Part shown: positions 53,691 to 60,830 of the stretch, piece after piece
How the letters are laid out: each line of letters begins with the position of its first letter
How positions within the stretch are numbered: position 1 is the stretch's first letter
From: Nitratireductor alexandrii
GTDB taxonomy: Bacteria > Pseudomonadota > Alphaproteobacteria > Rhizobiales > Rhizobiaceae
Direction of reading: 5' to 3'
Assembly: GCF_004000215.1 (NCBI RefSeq)
Contig: NZ_RBVY01000005.1
Coordinates: 248,001 to 312,000 of the forward strand
DNA length: 64,000 nt
Program-made: the position numbers and the translations under genes
Notes under the pieces: model-generated
Told to the model about the DNA's origin: nothing
Databases searched by the model: none
What the model saw: only the letters and a program-made list of their open reading frames with translations

Positions 53691-53726
53691 TTTCTGCTGC
53701 ATATGGGCGCAAATGTGCAGCAGAAA
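53691..53726. other. Perfect 11-bp inverted repeat at the IS630 junction
   Basis: TTTCTGCTGCA (53691-53701) and TGCAGCAGAAA (53716-53726) are exact inverses with a 14-base spacer, 43 bases past the point where the transposase sequence breaks off. It lacks a T-run and so is not an ordinary terminator; it may be the end of another small element. Confidence 0.6.
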
Positions 53727-53799
53727 ATTTCTGATGCACATGAAGCCCGTCTGTCGCCTCCGGCAACGCTCCCCGTACTTGTGCCGGCACTCAGCGCCG

Positions 53800-55197
53800 C
53801 TACCCGCGCGCCTCGCGGAGCGCCCGGTCGAGCACGGCAAACACCGGTTCCGGGCATTGGGCGACGTTGAAGCGCAGGAAGCCGGTTGCCGATTGCGACA
53901 CGCTGAACACGTTGCCGGGCGCAAGCACCACCTCATGCTCGAGCGCCCGCCGCGCGACGTCGGCGGCGTCCACGCCCTGCGGCAGCGCGCACCACAAGAA
54001 CATGCCGGCCTGCGGCTCGAGCCAGGGTTTCAGGCCGATCCGTTTCAGCCTCGTCCCCGCCTCCGCGCGGGCGCGCGCCAGCCGGGTCCTGAGCGTCTCG
54101 CAATGCTTGCGGTAGACGCTGTCGGTCAGAACGCGCAGCACCAGCGCCGCGTCCAGCCGGCCGCCGCCGAACGTGGTGGCGATCTTCAGATCGACGAGCC
54201 GCTCCACCCAGTCGCCGCGCGCGGCGATGAAACCGCAACGCGCCGACGCCGACAGGGTTTTGGAGAAACTGCCGATCTGGATCACCCGCTCGAGCCCGTC
54301 GAAGGCGGCGAGCCGTGGCGCGGGCCGATGCTCGAAATCGGCGAAAATGTCGTCCTCGACCACGGTCACGGAAAAGTCTTCGGCAAGCTTCAGCACCCGG
54401 TGCGCCGTCGCCGCCGACAGCGTCGCGCCGGTCGGGTTGTGGATCGCGGCATTGGTGATGTAGAGCTTCGGCCGATGGGCGGCGAGCGCCGCGGCAAAGG
54501 CGGCAACGTCGGGCCCGCTCGGCGTGTGCGCGACGCCGACCACGGTGACGCGATGGGCGCGCAGCAGCGCCTGGAAGTTGAAATAGCACGGATCGTCCAC
54601 AAAAACCGTGTCGCCGGGCTCCAGAACAAGCCGGCAGATCAGGTCGATTGCCTGCGTGCCGGACTCCGTCAGCACGATCCGCTCGGGTGCGGCTTCCACG
54701 CCCTTGTCGGCCAGGCGCCGCGCGATCAGCTGGCGCAGCGGCGCCAACCCCAGCGGCGTTGCGTAATCCGCCAGCACCGCCTCGTCGGCGCGCGCCAAAC
54801 CGCGCAGCGCCCTGCGCACGGCCTCCTGCGGCAGCCAGGACGGCGGCAGCCAGCCGCAACCCGGCTTGAGGGCGGTCGCGCCCGCCTCCAGCGACTGGCG
54901 CGACACCCATAGCGGATCGATCGCCCGGTCGCGCCGTGGCCCGACCCGGGCCAGCTCCAGCGGCGCGGCCTGGGCCGCGACGTAAAAACCCGAGCCCGGG
55001 CGCGCGCCGATCAACCCCTCGGCAACCAGCCGGTCATAGGCCTCGACCACGGTCGAGGGCGACACACCGGCCATGCGCGCCATCTGGCGGATCGACGGCA
55101 GCCGCGCCCCGGCCGTCAGGGCGCGGCCGGCGACACGCTGCCGGATCGTCTCCATCACCATCGCCACACGGCCGCCGCCCCGGTCTGGAATCGTCAT
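53800..55197 (-). CDS. MocR family regulator (GntR DNA-binding + aminotransferase domain)
   Basis: A 465-residue MocR protein. An N-terminal winged helix (RQRVAGRALTAGARLPSIRQMARMAGVSPSTVVEAYDRLVAEGLIGARPGSGFYV) is fused to a fold-type I PLP domain with NPTGATLS, VVEDDIFADF and the PLP lysine in IGSFSKTLSASARCGFI. It senses PLP or an amino acid. It faces away from the EamA exporter gene, with an imperfect palindrome between them, so it probably controls that exporter. ATG 55197 leaves the palindrome outside the coding region. Confidence 0.93.
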   Translation of the reverse strand: MTIPDRGGGRVAMVMETIRQRVAGRALTAGARLPSIRQMARMAGVSPSTVVEAYDRLVAEGLIGARPGSGFYVAAQAAPLELARVGPRRDRAIDPLWVSRQSLEAGATALKPGCGWLPPSWLPQEAVRRALRGLARADEAVLADYATPLGLAPLRQLIARRLADKGVEAAPERIVLTESGTQAIDLICRLVLEPGDTVFVDDPCYFNFQALLRAHRVTVVGVAHTPSGPDVAAFAAALAAHRPKLYITNAAIHNPTGATLSAATAHRVLKLAEDFSVTVVEDDIFADFEHRPAPRLAAFDGLERVIQIGSFSKTLSASARCGFIAARGDWVERLVDLKIATTFGGGRLDAALVLRVLTDSVYRKHCETLRTRLARARAEAGTRLKRIGLKPWLEPQAGMFLWCALPQGVDAADVARRALEHEVVLAPGNVFSVSQSATGFLRFNVAQCPEPVFAVLDRALREARG

Positions 55198-55216
55198 CCG
55201 TATTGCATCCGTTATC

Positions 55217-55240
55217 GGTACAGTTTGGCCAGATTGTATC
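55217..55240. promoter_or_regulatory. Candidate MocR operator in the mocR-eamA intergenic region
   Basis: GGTACAGTTTGG (55217-55228) and CCAGATTGTATC (55229-55240) form a 24-bp inverted repeat with three mismatched pairs, between the divergent starts at 55197 and 55305. Confidence 0.5.
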
Positions 55241-55304
55241 GCACCGTTTCTTCCAGAAATAGCCCTGCCGGGCGATAGCGAGGCTCCAACGCGAAGGAAA
55301 CGGC

Positions 55305-56168
55305 ATGGACAGAACGACACAAGGCTGGATCGCCGGCTTGATCGGCGTGGTGATCTTTTCCGCCTCCTTGCCGGCCACCCGCGTGGCGGTGCTCGATTTC
55401 GATCCGGTGTTTTTGACCGTCGCGCGCGCCGCCATCGCCGGCCTGCTCGCGATCACCCTGTTGCGGGGCCTCGGCGCGGCGCGTCCCGCTCGCGCCGACC
55501 TGCCCTCGCTCGCCATCGTGGCGCTGGGCGTCGTCGTCGGTTTTCCGCTGTTGACCGCGCTGGCGCTCAAACACGTCACCGCGGCCCATTCGATCGTCTT
55601 TATCGGCCTTTTGCCGCTCGCCACCGCCATCTTCGCCGTCCTGCGTGGCGGCGAGCGGCCGAGGCCGGCCTTCTGGCTGTTTTCTGGCCTCGGCAGCGCG
55701 CTCGTCGTCGGCTTCGCCCTGGCGCAGGGCGTCGCCGCCTCGCCGGTCGGCGACCTGTTGATGCTGGCGGCGGTCCTGGTCTGCGGGCTGGGTTATGCCG
55801 AGGGCGCCAGGCTCTCGCGCAGGCTCGGCGGCTGGCAGGTGATCTCGTGGGCGCTCGTCCTGTCGCTACCGGCGATGGCCCTGCTCAGCATCATCACCAT
55901 GCCGCGAACGTTTATCGGCATCGGCGTCCCCGCCTGGATCGGCCTTGCCTATGTGTCGCTGTTCAGCATGCTGATCGGGTTCTTCTTCTGGTATCGCGGC
56001 CTGGCCGCGGGCGGCATCGCCACGGTCGGCCAGCTCCAGCTCCTGCAGCCGTTCTTCGGCTTCGCGCTCGCGGCCGGTCTGCTCGGCGAGCCGGTGACGA
56101 CCGCCATGCTCACCGTCACCGTCGCGGTGATCGCCTGCGTGGCCGGCGCGCGCCGCTATGCCGGCTGA
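55305..56168 (+). CDS. EamA/DMT-family transporter
   Basis: A 287-residue inner-membrane protein with ten hydrophobic segments in two EamA repeats (GLIGVVIFSASLPATRVAVLDFDPVFLTVARAAIAGLLA and GDLLMLAAVLVCGLGYAEGARLSRRLGGWQVISW). Related proteins export amino acids or metabolites. It is controlled, by inference, by the divergent MocR regulator, which suggests an amino-acid-like substrate. Confidence 0.92.
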   Translation: MDRTTQGWIAGLIGVVIFSASLPATRVAVLDFDPVFLTVARAAIAGLLAITLLRGLGAARPARADLPSLAIVALGVVVGFPLLTALALKHVTAAHSIVFIGLLPLATAIFAVLRGGERPRPAFWLFSGLGSALVVGFALAQGVAASPVGDLLMLAAVLVCGLGYAEGARLSRRLGGWQVISWALVLSLPAMALLSIITMPRTFIGIGVPAWIGLAYVSLFSMLIGFFFWYRGLAAGGIATVGQLQLLQPFFGFALAAGLLGEPVTTAMLTVTVAVIACVAGARRYAG

Positions 56169-56170
56169 AA

Positions 56171-56317
56171 TCAGCCACGAACATTGCCGGCCTGCTGTCG
56201 TTTCATCGCGCGCTCGGTGAGCGAGACCCACCACAACAGTCCCACGCCGAGGAAAAACACCCCCAGCCCGCCGAAAAAACCGGCAAAGAAAATGCCGATG
56301 GTCGCCAGATCGTTCAT
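56171..56317 (-). CDS. Small single-pass membrane protein
   Basis: A 48-residue protein: MNDLATIGIFFAGFFGGLGVFFLGVGLLWWVSLTERAMKRQQAG. One long hydrophobic helix with a Gly-rich face is followed by a basic cytoplasmic tail. GGGAGG stands six bases before the ATG at 56317, which supports a real gene. It is convergent with the EamA gene, two bases apart at the stops. The function is unknown. Confidence 0.72.
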   Translation of the reverse strand: MNDLATIGIFFAGFFGGLGVFFLGVGLLWWVSLTERAMKRQQAGNVRG

Positions 56318-56515
56318 GTCGGGCCTCCCGTCCCGGATCGCCTGCATCGCCGAGGCGCCCGCCCGACGCGCAGACGCCGGCTTCAACGCCGAATGACGTC
56401 GCCGAAGATGCCGGATCATGACGGCATTCGCCAAAAATGCTGTCATGATCCGCAGGTCGCCGCACGCTCCGCAAAAAATACAAGCACCATGCGGCGGCCA
56501 AAGCGTTGATGTCGG

Positions 56516-56875
56516 TCAAGCCGCGCCCGAGGGGTCCAGCACCTCGCGAATGACCACGGCCTGGTTGTGCCGTTCGTCGCGGGCCGAATAGACCAGCGTG
56601 AGCGGGCCGTCGCGGCCGTGCGCCCGCAACGCCTCGAGCAGGTCGCGACGCTGGTCGAGCTCGTCGCGATAGCGCCGGCGAAAAACCTCCCAACGCTCGG
56701 GATCGTGGCCGAACCATGTGCGCAACGCCGTCGAGGGGCCGATTTCGGGCATCCACAGATCGACCGCGGCCTTGGCCTTCGAGAGGCCGCGCGGCCAGAC
56801 CCGGTCGACCAGAACCCGAAACCCGTCATCGGCCGCGGCCGGCTGATAGATCCGCTTTATCCGCACCGTGTGCAT
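56516..56875 (-). CDS. DUF488 family protein
   Basis: A 119-residue protein with the DUF488 (YeaO-like) pattern: VRIKRIYQPAAADDGFRVLVDRVWPRGLSKAKAAVDLWMPEIGPSTALRTWFGHDPERWEVFRRRYRDEL and GPLTLVYSARDERHNQAVVIREVL. The family is widespread and uncharacterised. It is a lone gene; 198 bases with no gene separate it from the small membrane protein. Confidence 0.88.
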   Translation of the reverse strand: MHTVRIKRIYQPAAADDGFRVLVDRVWPRGLSKAKAAVDLWMPEIGPSTALRTWFGHDPERWEVFRRRYRDELDQRRDLLEALRAHGRDGPLTLVYSARDERHNQAVVIREVLDPSGAA

Positions 56876-57155
56876 GTGCGTGCTCCCGATCGGCAGCCCC
56901 CGCCTTGATGCGGCACTCTAGCCCGGTTCGAAGCCGGGCGGAATGGCGGCCGCCTCCGCCCGACAGAGGGTGGCGCGACTACACGCAGAACGTGCCGGCG
57001 GCCTTTACCCGATCTCAAAAACCCACCGGCCAAGGTGGGGATGCAGGCCAATCCCTGCACCGCCTTCCCCCAAGGCGGGGTGCTCCTCCCTTCCGTCGTG
57101 GCCCCCTGCGACGGAAGGGCTCCACCCTCGGCGAGCGGCTTGGCACCGCGACGGG
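56876..57155. other. 280-bp intergenic region with a hairpin cluster
   Basis: No supported gene. It contains four consecutive hairpins at 57022-57119 (annotated separately). The part next to 56875 must hold the DUF488 promoter, which I cannot pinpoint. Confidence 0.5.
57022..57119. repeat. Four consecutive perfect stem-loops
   Basis: CCCACC/GGTGGG (57022-57039), TGCAGG/CCTGCA (57042-57059), CCGCCTT/AAGGCGG (57060-57078) and CCCTTCCGTCG/CGACGGAAGGG (57088-57119) follow one another with almost no gaps. All arms are perfect. The cluster lies just past the 3' end of the acyltransferase gene on the minus strand. None has a T-run on either strand. Confidence 0.75.
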
Positions 57156-57800
57156 TCAGGCCCGTGACAGCGGCTCCCATTTGTCCAAAAATGCTTCGAT
57201 TCCAAGGGCTTGCATATCCGGCACGGCCTCGAACAATCTCGTCTCCGGCCAGTCCCACCAGCCGAGCCGCATGATGCGCTCCACGGTCGGCGCGGAAAAG
57301 CGCGCCCGCAGCATCCGCGCCGGCGCGCCGGCGACGATGGCAAACGGCGCGACATCCCCGGTCACGACCGCGTTGGCGCCGACGACCGCGCCGGTGCCCA
57401 CCCGCACGCCGGGCAGGATCACCGCGCCATGGCCGATCCACACATCGTGGCCGATGGTGACGGGTTTTGCCCGCCGTTGCGCGCGAAACGCCTGGTCGAC
57501 GCCGAGATAGCGGAAATATTCGTTCGGCCTGTAGCTGATCTTGTGGCTGGTCAGGCGCTCGATCGGGTGCTCGAGCGCGTTGATGCGGGTATTGGCCGCG
57601 ATCGAGCAGAATTTGCCGATCTCGGCGTAGATCGCCTCGCCGTGGCGCTCGAAATAGGAATAGTCGCCGACCGTGACCTCGCGCAAAACGACGCGCTCGC
57701 CGATCGCCACGTGGCGGCCGAGCCGGCAGGCCTTCAGCGTTGCGGTGGAATGAATGCGCGGGGCCGGATCGGTAAATCGCAAATCGGCGCTGTCGCTCAT
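57156..57800 (-). CDS. Hexapeptide-repeat acyltransferase (phosphonate-associated type)
   Basis: A 214-residue left-handed beta-helix protein. Hexapeptide repeats run through ATLKACRLGRHVAIGERVVLREVTVGDYSYFERHGEAIYAEIGKFCSIAANTRINALEHPIERLTSHKISYRP and KPVTIGHDVWIGHGAVILPGVRVGTGAVVGANAVVTGDVAPFAIVAGAPARML. The catalytic histidine is probably in LEHPIERLT. The closest family I recall is the transferase group found in phosphonate (phn) operons, but no phn genes are in the window, so the substrate is open. GGAG precedes the ATG at 57800 closely. Confidence 0.87.
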   Translation of the reverse strand: MSDSADLRFTDPAPRIHSTATLKACRLGRHVAIGERVVLREVTVGDYSYFERHGEAIYAEIGKFCSIAANTRINALEHPIERLTSHKISYRPNEYFRYLGVDQAFRAQRRAKPVTIGHDVWIGHGAVILPGVRVGTGAVVGANAVVTGDVAPFAIVAGAPARMLRARFSAPTVERIMRLGWWDWPETRLFEAVPDMQALGIEAFLDKWEPLSRA

Positions 57801-57882
57801 CTCCGCTCCCCGGCTGGCGTAAGGGGGACGGCTTCGGGCCGTCCCCAGCCTTAAAAGCCGGTCTGGCGGCAACCGGCAAGCC

Positions 57883-58374
57883 CTATTGCGGCTTGCCCTG
57901 GCTCCACACGACCTCCTGGCCGTAGAGCGGCACGGTCGAGATCGCCATCTTGGCCGAGCCGTCCTGAACCTGGCGGGTATTCGACAGATAGATCAGCGTG
58001 TCGTTGGCCTTGTCGTAGATGCGGTTGACCACCTGCTTCTTCCAGATCAGGCTGATGCCCTGCTTGAAGACTTCCTCGCCGCCTTCGCCGAGCGCGATGT
58101 CGCCGATCGTGATCGGCCCGGTCTGCCGGCACGACAGCGCGCTGTTGGAGGGGTCCTCGAACCAGTTCCCCTTTTGCAGCCGGTCGATCATGCCGCGCTC
58201 GAAATAGGCGACATGGCAGGTCACGCCTTCCACCTTGGGATCGCGGATCGCCTCCACGATGATGTCGTTGCCGAGCCAGTCGACGCCGACCTCGCCCACT
58301 TCCTGGGCGCGCGCGCCGGTGGCCGCCGCGCCGGCGACCAGCAAGATTGCGGCAAGAACAAGAATGCGGTTCAT
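57883..58374 (-). CDS. creA: CreA family periplasmic protein
   Basis: A 163-residue protein with a signal peptide ending at ARAQ. The mature sequence reads EVGEVGVDWLGNDIIVEAIRDPKVEGVTCHVAYFERG, then FEDPSNSALSCRQTGPI and VVNRIYDKANDTLIYLSNTRQVQDGSAKMAISTVPLYG, which match CreA throughout. The two cysteines could form a disulfide. CreA is conserved but its function is unknown. GAGGAG six bases before the ATG fixes the start. Confidence 0.93.
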   Translation of the reverse strand: MNRILVLAAILLVAGAAATGARAQEVGEVGVDWLGNDIIVEAIRDPKVEGVTCHVAYFERGMIDRLQKGNWFEDPSNSALSCRQTGPITIGDIALGEGGEEVFKQGISLIWKKQVVNRIYDKANDTLIYLSNTRQVQDGSAKMAISTVPLYGQEVVWSQGKPQ

Positions 58375-58509
58375 CGAATACTCCTCAACGCTGTGACGGG
58401 CAGATGGGGCGTGCGCGGCGCCCCCGCAAGGGGCCCGGCGCGTGCGCGACCAAAAGCCCCTTTGCCAGCGACCTGCCGACACATTATTTTGTTGGTGAGA
58501 GGAAATACA

Positions 58510-58653
58510 ATGTCCGTGCGCCGCGCCACCCAAACAACGTTGTTGGTCGCCGCCCTCGCCGCAGGCTCCGGCGTGGTGTTTGCCATGTGGGCGCAACAGG
58601 GACCTGAAATTTTCCTCGCGGTCGTCGAAAACGGTTTGGCCTGGTGTTTTTGA
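58510..58653 (+). CDS. Small membrane protein upstream of SCO gene
   Basis: A 47-residue protein: MSVRRATQTTLLVAALAAGSGVVFAMWAQQGPEIFLAVVENGLAWCF. A basic start and one hydrophobic helix place it in the inner membrane with a short periplasmic end. AGAGG lies 8 bases before the ATG. It starts on the opposite strand to creA and precedes the SCO gene by 42 bases, likely on the same transcript. The function is unknown. Confidence 0.65.
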   Translation: MSVRRATQTTLLVAALAAGSGVVFAMWAQQGPEIFLAVVENGLAWCF

Positions 58654-58695
58654 GATCGCTTCGACACGGATTTCGGCAGGCAGGATAAAAACACC

Positions 58696-59277
58696 ATGAT
58701 GCGCGGCGTTCTGATCGGCATTCTTTTTCTCATGGCCGGCGCCGTCGGCTGGCTGACATTCGACTGGTACCGCACCACCTATGGCGGCGGGGAAGCCTTC
58801 GGCGCCCCGTTCACGCTCGTCGACCAGAAGGGCGCAGAAATCACCGAGGCCGCTTTCAAGGGCAGCCCGACCGCGCTGTTCTTCGGTTTCACCCATTGTC
58901 CGGAAGTGTGCCCGACGACGCTCTACGAACTCGACGGCTGGCTCGCCCAGCTCGGCGAGGAGGGCGAGGAGATCGAAGCCTATTTCGTCTCCATCGACCC
59001 CGAGCGCGACACGCCGGACGTGCTCGACCGCTATGTCGCCAACGTGTCGGAGCGCATCACCGGCATCACCGGCGAGCCGCAGAAAGTCGCGGAAATGGCC
59101 AAGGCGTTCAAGATCTACGCCAAGAAGGTGCCGCTCGACGGCGGCGACTACACGATGGACCACACCGCGTCCGTGCTGCTTCTGGGCCGCGATGGCGACT
59201 TTTTCGGCACCATCGCCTATGGCGAGAACGCCGAGACCGCGATCGCCAAGCTGAAGCGGCTGGCCAACGAAAGCTGA
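58696..59277 (+). CDS. SCO family protein (Sco1/SenC)
   Basis: A 193-residue thioredoxin-fold protein with an N-terminal anchor (GVLIGILFLMAGAVGWLTF). The copper site is THCPEVCPTTL (CxxxC), with the distant histidine in YTMDHTASVLLL. YFVSIDPERDTPDVL completes the family pattern. SCO proteins deliver copper to the CuA centre of cytochrome c oxidase or keep it reduced. No oxidase genes are in the window. Either of two adjacent ATGs may be used. Confidence 0.93.
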   Translation: MMRGVLIGILFLMAGAVGWLTFDWYRTTYGGGEAFGAPFTLVDQKGAEITEAAFKGSPTALFFGFTHCPEVCPTTLYELDGWLAQLGEEGEEIEAYFVSIDPERDTPDVLDRYVANVSERITGITGEPQKVAEMAKAFKIYAKKVPLDGGDYTMDHTASVLLLGRDGDFFGTIAYGENAETAIAKLKRLANES

Positions 59278-59449
59278 CCGGTAAAGCCGACCGACGGTCG
59301 CCGCCGGCAGCATTGCAGGATCAAGCCACGCCCACGCCGCTGCTTGCACGCCGGCCGCCGATCGGGCAGGAAGGCCGGCGCATGCGCGGCCCAGCTCCCC
59401 GCCCCGGCCCGCGTGCGCCCTGACAGCCGACCTGCCCGGACCTCCCGCC

Positions 59450-60322
59450 ATGCAATGCCGTTTGTTCTTTTCAGCCCCGGAACCCGACGCCAGAAGGCTC
59501 TATGAGCTTCTCGATGTCGAGTTCGAGCGCGACGGCCACACCATCGCCATCACCGAAATCGACGAGGCGGCCGGCCTGCACAGTGTCGAGCTCTACGTCG
59601 ACGAGGCCGGGCTGGACGAGGCGCGGGCGCGCATGCACGCCGTGGTGGCGCGCGCCGGTGTCGAGGGCGCGATCGAGACGGAGACCCTGCCCGACATCGA
59701 CTGGGTGGCGCGGTCGCTCGAGGGGCTGAAACCGGTGCGCGCCGGCCGGTTCCTGGTTCATGGCGCCCACGACCGCGACCAGGTGCGCGCAAACGACCTG
59801 TCGATCGAGATCGAAGCCGCCCAGGCATTCGGCACCGGTCATCACGGCACCACCGCCGGCTGCCTGGAAATGATCGCCGACGTCGTGCGGCGCGAACGCC
59901 CGGCCAGCGTGCTCGATCTCGGCACCGGCAGCGGGGTGCTTGCGATCGCGGTCGCGAAACTGGCGCATGTGCCGGTCCTGGCCACCGATATCGATCCGAT
60001 CGCGACCGCCGTCGCGGCGCGCAACATGCGGCTCAACCGCGTTGGCGCCGATGTCGACGCGGTGACGGCGACGGGTTTCCGCCATCGCGAAATCGCCCGG
60101 CGCGCGCCCTACGACCTGATTGTCGCAAACATCCTCGCCCGGCCGCTGATGCAGCTCGCCCCCGGCATGGCCCGGCACCTGCGCCCGGGCGGCTCGCTGA
60201 TCCTGTCGGGAATCCTCGCACGCCAGCGCAATGCGGTGATCGCCGCCTATGCCGGACAGCGCTTCGGCCATGTCCGCACACTGACGCGCGGCGAATGGGT
60301 GAGCCTGCATCTCAAGCGTTAG
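59450..60322 (+). CDS. prmA: Ribosomal protein L11 methyltransferase
   Basis: A 290-residue SAM-dependent methyltransferase. The N-terminal substrate-binding domain is followed by the catalytic part: IEIEAAQAFGTGHHGTTAGCLEMI, the SAM motif VLDLGTGSGVLAIAVAKLA, ATDIDPIATAVAARNMRLN and YDLIVANILARPLMQLAP (NILA replaces the usual NILA/NPP motif). It methylates L11. It is slightly shorter than the E. coli enzyme. It is followed by a terminator that belongs to the convergent gene. Confidence 0.94.
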   Translation: MQCRLFFSAPEPDARRLYELLDVEFERDGHTIAITEIDEAAGLHSVELYVDEAGLDEARARMHAVVARAGVEGAIETETLPDIDWVARSLEGLKPVRAGRFLVHGAHDRDQVRANDLSIEIEAAQAFGTGHHGTTAGCLEMIADVVRRERPASVLDLGTGSGVLAIAVAKLAHVPVLATDIDPIATAVAARNMRLNRVGADVDAVTATGFRHREIARRAPYDLIVANILARPLMQLAPGMARHLRPGGSLILSGILARQRNAVIAAYAGQRFGHVRTLTRGEWVSLHLKR

Positions 60323-60356
60323 ATCGCCCGACAACCGGCGTTTTCTTCCGGCTGCC

Positions 60357-60389
60357 AACAAAAAAGAGCGGCTTCGTCGGAAGCCGCTC
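60357..60389 (-). terminator. Intrinsic terminator of the small minus-strand gene
   Basis: GAGCGGCTTC and GAAGCCGCTC pair perfectly (60366-60389, loop GTCG). On the minus strand a run of T with one interruption follows. The A-run on the plus side gives no terminator for prmA. Confidence 0.88.
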
Positions 60390-60442
60390 GTCCCGGCGCG
60401 GGCTGGAGGTCGCCGCCCGCGCGCCAATCCGTAAAACCGGGC

Positions 60443-60622
60443 CTAGTAGAAATAATAGCCCGTGCTGCGCTTCTTCAGCTCGGCGCGGCTGTAGCCATTG
60501 GCTTTCAGCGTCTCGTCGTCGAGCATCAACAGCGCACCGTTGACGTAGTGGTTGGCCTGACGCATGCGGGCCTCGACCATTCTGTCGAGTGCGTTACGGA
60601 AAAACCCACGTGTCTGTGCCAT
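60443..60622 (-). CDS. Small protein, DUF1127-like
   Basis: A 59-residue protein: MAQTRGFFRNALDRMVEARMRQANHYVNGALLMLDDETLKANGYSRAELKKRSTGYYFY. The pattern of a basic helix followed by LxxLDDExLxxxGYSRAEL resembles DUF1127 (YjiS) proteins, small RNA-binding or regulatory proteins common in Hyphomicrobiales. GAGG stands 7 bases before the ATG, and a strong terminator follows the stop. Confidence 0.8.
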   Translation of the reverse strand: MAQTRGFFRNALDRMVEARMRQANHYVNGALLMLDDETLKANGYSRAELKKRSTGYYFY

Positions 60623-60830
60623 GTCTAAACCTCGCAATTGGAAGAAATGTCCTCCACGCTCCTTAGGTAGGCTCGGCGAGCGCGTTCCACCAGCGCCGGA
60701 GACGCATGGAAGCCATGCGCTTGTTGCAATGCAACAAAATCTATGCCGCACCTGCGAAAACCGTTCGCCATTGCCTCGCTTGTCGGGCCCGACTACGGTC
60801 TGCCGGATTTGATGGAGAGCAGAGACCGCG

